The notes beneath the pieces are model-generated. The model searched no databases and had not been told where the DNA came from. It was given only the letters and a program-made list of their open reading frames with translations. A DNA stretch of 14,685 bases, from the NCBI GenBank assembly GCA_964354135.1, contig CAYGZA010000165.1, positions 1 to 14,685 on the forward strand. The letters run 5' to 3'. How positions within the stretch are numbered: the stretch's first letter is position 1; each line of letters opens with the position of its first letter. Source of the DNA: CAYGZA01 sp964354135. Its GTDB lineage: Bacteria; Planctomycetota; Planctomycetia; Pirellulales; Thermoguttaceae. This document shows, one piece after another, positions 6,732 through 12,305 of the stretch. A program made the position numbers and the translations under genes.

Positions 6732-6810
6732 CCGGGCCCAGTCGCGCGAGGAAATCCCCCAGAAGATCCTCGCAAGCCTGCCCTCCGCCGAGAGCAGGAC
6801 ACCGCGGGCG
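6732..6810 (+). repeat. Decayed partial copy of the M56 gene's coiled-coil end
   Basis: The stretch resembles 6167-6245 of the gene just upstream. They share a 16-bp exact match, CCAGAAGATCCTCGCA, plus similar flanks (CCGGGC..AGTC.CGC..GGA.ATCC). In the corresponding frame it encodes REEIPQKILASLPSAESRTPR against RMEILQKILAHSAPAASKTPP in the gene. It follows the stop at 6704 by about 28 nt, and I see no start or intact frame. It is probably a relic of a local duplication. Confidence 0.5.
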
Positions 6811-6824
6811 AAGTAGCTTCGCCC
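6806..6824 (+). repeat. Perfect 8-bp hairpin downstream of the M56 gene
   Basis: GGGCGAAG and CTTCGCCC enclose a TAG loop. It is about 100 nt past the stop and lacks a T-run, so it is more likely a dispersed palindrome than an intrinsic terminator, although it could act as a 3' stabiliser. Confidence 0.5.
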
Positions 6825-6840
6825 AACCGCGAGCCATCCG

Positions 6841-6920
6841 AGTGTGCCATTGCCTGCCATAAGGCAAGCAGTGCCAACCAGTTATAGCCGACACTCGTTC
6901 TGAGTAAGCAGTGGCACAGT
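6841..6920 (+). repeat. Imperfect inverted repeat with GTGCCA/TGGCAC ends
   Basis: AGTGTGCCATTGCCT at 6841-6855 and AAGCAGTGGCACAGT at 6906-6920 are imperfectly complementary, and an internal TTGCC/GGCAA hairpin lies at 6850-6867. The wording resembles a GTGCCACTGC..GCAGTGGCAC palindrome I recall as dispersed in planctomycete genomes. The rest of the gap 6825-7016 holds only a 5-bp hairpin (6944-6960) and no credible gene. Confidence 0.45.
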
Positions 6921-7016
6921 CACTTGTTCTCCCTCGACTCAAGGACGGTCCCAGTCCGTCAGAACGTGCCGCCCGGGGTTTGTTCGCATTCCCCAGACGC
7001 AGGGTACCCGCGCCGG

Positions 7017-7045
7017 TTGACGTAGCTTCTGGGGGAGCTTAGGAT
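7017..7045 (+). promoter_or_regulatory. Promoter of the rpmF-fab cluster
   Basis: TTGACG at 7017-7022 and TAGGAT at 7040-7045 are separated by exactly 17 bp; the matches are five and four of six. The predicted start near 7052 gives a leader of about 70 nt before rpmF. This is the best sigma-70-like site in the gap and it immediately precedes the cluster. Confidence 0.6.
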
Positions 7046-7122
7046 ATCCGGTTCGAGTTTCGCCGTGGGGCCTTGGTTTTCCCGGTCCGTACCGGCCTGG
7101 GTGTGCAGATCCGAGTCGTACA

Positions 7123-7302
7123 ATGGCTGTTCCCAAAAGAAGACACTCCAATGCCCGTACCGGTTCCCGGCGGGCTCATGACGCCAAGAAGGCGAAGCAG
7201 TTGCTTTACTGTCCTCAGTGCAGCACCGCGGTTCCGTCGCACGTGGTATGTCCGAATTGCGGGCATTACATGGGGCGGAAGGTGGTCGAGACGGAATCTT
7301 AA
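7123..7302 (+). CDS. rpmF: 50S ribosomal protein L32
   Basis: This short 59-residue gene encodes the zinc-ribbon type of L32, a component of the large ribosomal subunit. The N-terminus MAVPKRRHSNARTGSRRAHD is the diagnostic rRNA-binding part. Four cysteines in CPQC (30-33) and CPNC (43-46) form the zinc site. The ATG at 7123 gives the canonical MAVPKR start, although only a weak GA-rich ribosome site is visible. The stop is 12 nt before fabD. rpmF at the head of fatty-acid genes is a classic bacterial arrangement that ties ribosome and membrane synthesis together; in E. coli it is followed by plsX and fabH, which are missing here. Confidence 0.97.
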   Translation: MAVPKRRHSNARTGSRRAHDAKKAKQLLYCPQCSTAVPSHVVCPNCGHYMGRKVVETES

Positions 7303-7314
7303 GGGTCTGCTACC

Positions 7315-8223
7315 TTGGGCAAGATCGCGTTTCTGTTTCCCGGGCAGGGGGCCCAGTTTGTCGGCATGGGGAGGCGGCTGGCGGAGTCGCTCCCCAGTGT
7401 CCGGCGGCTTTACGACCGCGCGGCGGAGGTCGTCGGGTACGACCTGGCCAAGCTCTGCTTCGAGGGGCCTGCCGAGGATCTCGATTCCACCGTCTGTAGC
7501 CAGCCGGCGTTGTTTGTCACCAGCCTGGCGGCGATTGAATCGCTGCGTGCCGAGTCGCCCGACGTAGTCCTCTCCTGCGACGCGGCAGCGGGCCTCAGCC
7601 TGGGCGAGTACACCGCGATGGTCTTCGCCGGGGTGATGGAGTTTGAAGCGGGCCTCATGTTGGTGCAGGAGCGCGGGGCGGCGATGCAGGCCGCCGCCGA
7701 TGTTACCCTCAGCGGCATGGTCACCGTCCTCGGCCTGGAACGCGTCCAAGTGGAGGCCCTTTGCCAGCAGGCCCGCGGCGACGGCGTGCTGGAAATCGCC
7801 AATTTCCTCTGTCCGGGAACGATCGTGGTTTCCGGCACGAACGCGGCCTGCGAGCGGGCGGCGGAGCTGGCGCCCAAGTTCGGAGGCATGAAGGCAGTGC
7901 CGCTGGCCGTCGCGGGGGCCTTTCACACGCGGATCATGCGGCCTGCCGACGAGCGCCTTGCGGAAGCCTTGGCCCGGGTCCGCATGCACAAGCCCAGGAT
8001 TCCGGTGATCTCCAACGTGGATGCCCGGCCGCACGACGACCCGGAGGAGATCCGTCAGGTTCTCATCAAGCAGGTTCTGCACCCGGTCCTCTGGGAGGAC
8101 TCGGTGCGCTACCTGCTCGGGCAGGGGTTCGATCAGTTCTACGAAGTCGGGCCCGGCCGGGTGCTCCGCAGCCTGCTTCGGCGGATCGATCGCAAGGCGT
8201 CGTGTCAGAGTGTGGAGGTGTAA
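7315..8223 (+). CDS. fabD: Malonyl-CoA:ACP transacylase
   Basis: FabD transfers malonyl from CoA to acyl carrier protein, supplying the extender unit for fatty-acid synthesis in the cytoplasm. The length, 302 residues, is normal for the family. The opening FLFPGQGAQ (7-15) is the acyltransferase signature. The nucleophile is Ser95 in GLSLGEY (93-99), Arg120 (LVQERGAAM) binds the malonyl carboxylate, and His204 in AGAFHT is the catalytic base. The start is TTG at 7315: an in-frame TAA at 7300 closes the frame just upstream, so no earlier start exists, and AAGGGT is the only ribosome-site candidate. The usual GHSLGE motif has Leu94 in place of His; I recall this variant from other planctomycete FabD proteins, so it is probably lineage-typical and active. 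The GC-rich frame fits its neighbours. Confidence 0.96.
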   Translation: MGKIAFLFPGQGAQFVGMGRRLAESLPSVRRLYDRAAEVVGYDLAKLCFEGPAEDLDSTVCSQPALFVTSLAAIESLRAESPDVVLSCDAAAGLSLGEYTAMVFAGVMEFEAGLMLVQERGAAMQAAADVTLSGMVTVLGLERVQVEALCQQARGDGVLEIANFLCPGTIVVSGTNAACERAAELAPKFGGMKAVPLAVAGAFHTRIMRPADERLAEALARVRMHKPRIPVISNVDARPHDDPEEIRQVLIKQVLHPVLWEDSVRYLLGQGFDQFYEVGPGRVLRSLLRRIDRKASCQSVEV

Positions 8224-8229
8224 GCAGTC

Positions 8230-8332
8230 GGCTATCAGCAGTCAGCAAGCGGCGATCGGCGATCGGCGATCGGCTTGGCGAAGACACACAACCAGCAAAG
8301 CTCTGATGGCTGAAAGCTGATGGCTGATAGCC
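8230..8332 (+). repeat. Interspersed repeat between fabD and fabG, with GGCGATC tandem copies
   Basis: Outer arms GGCTATCAGC (8230-8239) and GCTGATAGCC (8323-8332) are a perfect 10-bp inverted repeat. Inside are 3.4 tandem copies of the heptamer GGCGATC (8251-8274) and the phrases CTGATGGCTGAAAGCTGATGG (8303-8323). The GCTGATAGC/GCTGAAAGC vocabulary is a dispersed repeat type I recall from many bacteria. It fills the 156-nt gap inside an otherwise tight gene cluster, and the open frame upstream of fabG to 8320 begins within it. Confidence 0.7.
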
Positions 8333-8379
8333 AAAAGCTCCAGCCGGGGCGACCGGTCTGCGAAACACAGGAAAACACG

Positions 8380-9150
8380 ATGACAAACGAACGCAAGAGT
8401 CGCCTCTCCACCGACCTCGGGGGCCAGGTGGCGCTGGTAACCGGCGCCGCCCGCGGCATCGGCCGCGCAATCGCGCAGACATTGGCAGCCGCGGGGGCCA
8501 AGGTCGCCTGCGTCGACGTCAATACCGAGACGCTCGGCGACACGGTTGCCGCCATCCAGGCTTCCGGCGGCACTGCCATGGCCTTGGCCTGCGACGTCAC
8601 GGACAGTCATCGCGTCAACCAGGTGGTCGACGAGGTCGTCCAGGTATGGGGCGGCCTCCACATTTTGGTCAATAACGCCGGCATCACCCGCGACAACGTC
8701 ATCCTGCGGATGAAAGATGACCAATGGGAGGCCGTCATCCAGGTCAATCTGCGGGGGACGTTTCACTTCATGCGGGCGGCCGCCAGGCCGATGCTCAAGG
8801 GCCGCGGCGGGCGGATCATCAATGTGGCGAGTGTCTCCGGGTTGATGGGCAATCCCGGGCAGGCCAATTATTCGGCCTCTAAAGCGGGCGTGATCGGCCT
8901 GACGCGCACCGTGGCCCGCGAGCTGGGAAGCCGCAACGTTACCGTCAACGCGGTGGCCCCCGGGTTCATCGCCACCGACATGACGGCAGGTCTTGGCGAG
9001 CAGCTCATGGAGGAGGTGAAGAAGCAGACGCCGTTGGGGCGGCTCGGCGAACCCCAGGACGTGGCCGACGCTATATTGTTCCTGGCCAGCGACGCGGCGA
9101 GTTTCATCACCGGGCACGTCCTGGTGGTGGACGGCGGTCTGGCAATATAG
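8380..9150 (+). CDS. fabG: 3-oxoacyl-ACP reductase
   Basis: FabG is the NADPH-dependent short-chain dehydrogenase that reduces 3-ketoacyl-ACP to 3-hydroxyacyl-ACP. The 256 residues carry all the family markers. The Rossmann motif is TGAARGIG (21-28), NNAG is at 98-101, Asn123 lies in QVNLRG, and the catalytic triad is Ser151, Tyr164 and Lys168 (YSASK). The C-terminal APGFIATDMT (193-202) and the ending GHVLVVDGGLAI are typical of FabG proper rather than of other SDRs. I chose ATG 8380 because AGGA lies 8 nt upstream and family similarity begins soon after. The frame is open to 8320, but those 20 codons come from the interspersed repeat. It sits between fabD and acpP, the standard fab order. 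Confidence 0.96.
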   Translation: MTNERKSRLSTDLGGQVALVTGAARGIGRAIAQTLAAAGAKVACVDVNTETLGDTVAAIQASGGTAMALACDVTDSHRVNQVVDEVVQVWGGLHILVNNAGITRDNVILRMKDDQWEAVIQVNLRGTFHFMRAAARPMLKGRGGRIINVASVSGLMGNPGQANYSASKAGVIGLTRTVARELGSRNVTVNAVAPGFIATDMTAGLGEQLMEEVKKQTPLGRLGEPQDVADAILFLASDAASFITGHVLVVDGGLAI

Positions 9151-9172
9151 GCATTTTAAGCAGCCTGCGAGG

Positions 9173-9218
9173 CTTTCCCTGGGGTACGCTACGGAGATAT
9201 AGACATACCCTGGGAAAG
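9173..9218 (+). terminator. Hairpin after fabG (terminator or leader element)
   Basis: CTTTCCC (9173-9179) pairs with GGGAAAG (9212-9218), and inside it GGGTA (9182-9186) pairs with TACCC (9206-9210), giving about 12 bp with a small internal loop and a 19-nt apical loop. No T-run follows. It lies upstream of the acpP promoter, so it more probably ends or stabilises the fabG message than regulates acpP. Confidence 0.4.
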
Positions 9219-9236
9219 TCGCTATATGTTGTTAGC

Positions 9237-9265
9237 TTGGCAGGATGCGGGGCAGAGCGTAAGAT
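9237..9265 (+). promoter_or_regulatory. Promoter of acpP-fabF
   Basis: TTGGCA (five of six) at 9237-9242 and TAAGAT (four of six) at 9260-9265 are separated by exactly 17 bp. The predicted start near 9272 leaves a leader of about 87 nt before the GTG start. A separate promoter would allow the high acyl-carrier-protein expression that cells need. Confidence 0.6.
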
Positions 9266-9358
9266 GTAGACCTTTCGCGGGGTGGCAGTTCCACTGAAGT
9301 AATCGACGGGAGCTGAATGCTACTCCCTAACTCTTGTGGTTTTTGGAGGACCGTTAAG

Positions 9359-9622
9359 GTGGCCTCAGTCGCAGAACGTGTGATTGAAATCGTTGCCGAA
9401 CAGTTGGGCGTCAGCAAGGACCAGATCAGCCGGGACACCCATTTCGTCAACGATCTAGGGGCTGACTCGCTGGACACAGTGGAACTCGTGATGGAGCTGG
9501 AAGAGGAGTTCGACCTCAACATCCCCGATGATGCGGCGGAGAAGATCCAGACCGTCGGCCAGGCGATCGACCACATCGAGTTGGCCGTGGAGAAAGAGAA
9601 GGGCGCTGACGAGGTTCCATGA
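9359..9622 (+). CDS. acpP: Acyl carrier protein
   Basis: This small acidic protein carries the growing fatty acyl chain as a thioester on 4'-phosphopantetheine. It has 87 residues, close to the usual 75-85. The attachment site is Ser37 in the motif GADSLDTVEL, followed by the acidic recognition helix MELEEEFDLNIPDD used by its partner enzymes. I start it at GTG 9359, because a perfect GGAGGA lies 8 nt upstream (9345-9350) and the protein then begins at the first family helix; the ATG at 9317 would add 14 odd residues. The C-terminus has an extra charged tail (EKEKGADEVP). The stop overlaps the fabF start by 4 nt (ATGA), so the two are probably translationally coupled. Confidence 0.97.
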   Translation: MASVAERVIEIVAEQLGVSKDQISRDTHFVNDLGADSLDTVELVMELEEEFDLNIPDDAAEKIQTVGQAIDHIELAVEKEKGADEVP

Positions 9623-10866
9623 GAAGGCGGGTCGTCGTCACCGGTTTGGGCGCGGTTACTGCGCTCAGTTGTAAGGTGGAAGACCTCTTCGACCGACTGT
9701 GCCGCGGCGAGAGCGGGGTGCATACGATTCAACGCTTCGACACCTCGCGCTTCCGCTCCAACTTCGGCGGCGAGATCACCCACTGGTCGACCGAGGGCTA
9801 CCTCGCGCTCAAGGAAGCCAAGCGGCTGGATCGCTTCACCCAGTTCGCGATGGTGGCGTCCATCGACGCCGTTCGTGACGCCGGGCTCGATTTCTCCAAA
9901 GAGGACGTCAACCGCTGCGGCGTCATAATCGGCTCGGGAATCGGCGGGATCGAGGAGTTCGAGCACCAGCACACGCGGCTCCTGGAAAAAGGTCCCGACA
10001 AGGTCTCCGCCTTCACCATCCCCAAGCTCATGGCAAACGCCGCCAGCGGGCAGGTGTCGATCCGGTTCGGCCTGTGCGGCCCGAACGCGGCCGTGGTGAC
10101 CGCCTGCGCAAGCGCGTCGAATGCCATCGGCGATGCCCTCAAGACGATCCAGTACGACGATGCCGACATGATGGTCGCCGGCGGCAGTGAGGCCGCGGTT
10201 ACGCCCTTGGGAATCAGCGGTTTCGGCGCGATGCGGGCCCTCTCCGAGCGGAACGACGACCCCGCCGGCGCCAGCCGGCCCTTCGACGCCGATCGCGACG
10301 GCTTCGTGCTCAGTGAAGGGGCGGGCGTCGTCGTGCTCGAAGAGCTGCACCACGCCAGGGCCCGGGGGGCTCGCATCTATGCCGAGCTGCTCGGTTGCGG
10401 CGTCAGCGCCGACGGGAGCCACATCACCCAGCCCAACAAGGACGGCGTCGGCGCGGCAAAGGCCATCGCCCGAGCCCTCCAAGATGCCGGCGTCGACCCT
10501 GCCGGCGTGGATTACATGAACGCCCACGGCACCAGCACGCTCTTGGGAGACCAGTCCGAGACGGCCGCCATCAAGACCGTCTTCGGCGAGCACGCCCGGA
10601 AACTGAGCATCTCCAGCACCAAGAGTCAGCTCGGCCATCTCCTGGGGGCCAGCGGCGGGGTAGAGCTGGTGGTCACCGTCCTGGCGATGGTCCGCGGGGT
10701 GATCCCCCCAACCATCAATTACCGTAGGCCCGATCCCCTCTGCGATTTGGATTATACGCCCAATCAGGCGCGAGAGCGAAAAACCAAGGTGGCGATGTCC
10801 AACAGCTTCGGCTTCGGCGGGCACAATGCCTGCCTGGTCGTCGGCCACCTCCGCAACGGGGCGTAG
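9619..10866 (+). CDS. fabF: 3-oxoacyl-ACP synthase II
   Basis: FabF condenses malonyl-ACP with acyl-ACP, the elongation step of fatty-acid synthesis. The 415 residues match KAS II length. The catalytic triad is intact: Cys163 in TACASAS, His303 in NAHGTST and His340 in KSQLGHLLGASG, with Lys335 supporting. The gating loop NSFGFGGHN (395-403) and the SRPFDADRDGFVLSEGAG block are canonical. The start ATG overlaps the acpP stop, and no separate ribosome site is needed. Because the triad is complete, this is the working condensing enzyme of the cluster, in contrast to the homologue at 12306. No FabB- or FabH-type enzyme is visible in the window, so initiation must be done elsewhere or by another route. 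Confidence 0.97.
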   Translation: MRRRVVVTGLGAVTALSCKVEDLFDRLCRGESGVHTIQRFDTSRFRSNFGGEITHWSTEGYLALKEAKRLDRFTQFAMVASIDAVRDAGLDFSKEDVNRCGVIIGSGIGGIEEFEHQHTRLLEKGPDKVSAFTIPKLMANAASGQVSIRFGLCGPNAAVVTACASASNAIGDALKTIQYDDADMMVAGGSEAAVTPLGISGFGAMRALSERNDDPAGASRPFDADRDGFVLSEGAGVVVLEELHHARARGARIYAELLGCGVSADGSHITQPNKDGVGAAKAIARALQDAGVDPAGVDYMNAHGTSTLLGDQSETAAIKTVFGEHARKLSISSTKSQLGHLLGASGGVELVVTVLAMVRGVIPPTINYRRPDPLCDLDYTPNQARERKTKVAMSNSFGFGGHNACLVVGHLRNGA

Positions 10867-10879
10867 CGCCCCCCGTTGC
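10853..10879 (+). terminator. Strong hairpin straddling the fabF stop codon
   Basis: GCAACGGGG (10853-10861) and CCCCGTTGC (10871-10879) pair perfectly over 9 bp, and the TAG stop codon lies in the 9-nt loop. No T-run follows, so it may only attenuate or stabilise transcripts before the next gene, which begins 70 nt downstream of the fabF stop with its own strong ribosome site. Confidence 0.4.
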
Positions 10880-10936
10880 CGGCCCGATCCCCGGATGGAA
10901 ACGACGGGTTAACGACTTCGGCAAGGAGGCTGAAGC

Positions 10937-12193
10937 ATGGTGGCAAGAATTGTTCTTTTGGCGGTGACCCTCAATCTTTTGGCGGCCGTTCCCGGTTCAA
11001 CGGCGCCCCTGGAGACGGGATCGGCTGGTGCCCCGGGCGCAGCCGACGAGCGCTCCCGAACACCCGCGCCGGGAGCGGAGTCCGCTCCACGGGCCGCGCC
11101 CGGCGGCGCGTCTGCTCTGGCCACCCAGCCCCAGCAGCCGGCAAATCCTTCGGCGGATGCCGCTCCGCGGAGGCCGATCAGCCGGGTCACGGCCGGCTCC
11201 GGCACCCTGCCCAACGAGCAGGGGCAGCTCTACCGCGAGTACGACATCAGCCCCTACACGCTTCGGGTCACGTCCACCAACCGGCCCGAACAGGCGATCG
11301 TCGACTGGATCCTCCGCGAAACCGGTTATGAGACGTGGCACTCCGAGCCGCTGTCAATCCTCAGCGCCACGCCGCGCAAGCTTCGGGTCTACCACGCGCC
11401 GCAGGTCCAGGCCCTTGTGGGCGAGATTGTGGACCGCTTCGTCAATAGTGAAGCGGAAACGCACGCCTTTGGGATCCGCGTGGTGACGGTCGACAGCCCG
11501 AACTGGCGGGTCCGGGTGCAGCGGCTGTTGGTCCCCGTGCAGGTCCAAACGCCCGGCGTGCAGGCCTGGCTGCTGGAGCGGGAAGCGGCCGCGATGCTCC
11601 TGGCCGATCTGCGGCGGCGAAGCGACTACCGCGAGCACAGTTCTCCCCACGTGCTGGTCAACAACGGCCAGTCCACCGGGATCTCCGCCCACCGGGGGCG
11701 CAACTACGTTCGCAACGTCCGGCTGCGGTCCGAGGCCTGGCCCGGGTTCGAGCCGGAAACGGCCGTGATCGACGAAGGGTTTTCGCTGGAGTTCACGCCG
11801 CTGTTGTCGCTGGACGGCAAGTTCATCGACGCGGCGATCAAGTGCGAGATCGATCAACTCGAGAAACTCGTCCAGGTGATGCTGGACGTCCCCACTGCGG
11901 CGGCTCCGCGCCAGCGCACCAAGGTCGAAGTGCCCCAGATCGCCCAATTCCGATTTCACGAGCGCTTTCGATGGCCGGCCGAGCAGGTCCTCCTGGTGGG
12001 AATGGGCGTGGTAGCAGTGCCCGTCCCGGGGGAAGGTAAACCGTTGGTCCCCGGAATCCCGCTGCCGCTGGCTTCGTCGCCGCCGAGGGCGGACCTGTTG
12101 GTCTTCGTCGAAAGCAAAGGGAAAATGGGGCAGTTGCCACGAGTTAGCCGTCTAGGTCAGCCCGCCGCGGAAACGTCTAGCGGCAGACGGTAA
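10937..12193 (+). CDS. Secreted secretin-like protein of unknown role
   Basis: This 418-residue exported protein has a signal peptide (core about 4-18, likely cut near GSTA-PLE) and a Pro/Ala-rich linker (24-80). An alpha/beta part at about 98-195 resembles secretin N-domains. A part at about 230-315 resembles the secretin core: SSPHVLVNNGQSTGISA (235-251) and EGFSLEFTPLLSLDGKFID (280-298), the pattern seen where GspD/PilQ-type strands alternate. It ends in RADLLVFVES (384-393), another secretin-like strand. It lacks the full multimer-forming length of a type II secretin, so it may be a short, diverged outer-envelope protein. AGGAGG 7 nt before the ATG fixes the start. It sits between fabF and the degenerate ketosynthase, all on one strand, so the three may be functionally linked. 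The secretin assignment is by pattern only. Confidence 0.75.
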   Translation: MVARIVLLAVTLNLLAAVPGSTAPLETGSAGAPGAADERSRTPAPGAESAPRAAPGGASALATQPQQPANPSADAAPRRPISRVTAGSGTLPNEQGQLYREYDISPYTLRVTSTNRPEQAIVDWILRETGYETWHSEPLSILSATPRKLRVYHAPQVQALVGEIVDRFVNSEAETHAFGIRVVTVDSPNWRVRVQRLLVPVQVQTPGVQAWLLEREAAAMLLADLRRRSDYREHSSPHVLVNNGQSTGISAHRGRNYVRNVRLRSEAWPGFEPETAVIDEGFSLEFTPLLSLDGKFIDAAIKCEIDQLEKLVQVMLDVPTAAAPRQRTKVEVPQIAQFRFHERFRWPAEQVLLVGMGVVAVPVPGEGKPLVPGIPLPLASSPPRADLLVFVESKGKMGQLPRVSRLGQPAAETSSGRR

Positions 12194-12305
12194 GGTCGCC
12201 CCCTTTTGTCAAGTCTCTCGACCAGGCCGCAACAATCGCTAAGACTCGGGGTTCCAGACTGCCGAAAACCTATCTGCTGGGGGGTAGAAAGGCAGTGGTG
12301 GATCG

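Noticed and set aside
7039..8082. 347-codon antisense open frame opposite rpmF and fabD
   Set aside because: It is a shadow of the certain fabD gene, with no ribosome site or domain.
8251..8274. Tandem GGCGATC copies as a CRISPR array
   Set aside because: The unit is 7 bp without spacers and no cas genes are present.
9232..10848. 538-codon antisense open frame opposite acpP and fabF
   Set aside because: It exactly shadows two certain genes; long antisense frames are expected in GC-rich codons and the protein has no recognisable features.
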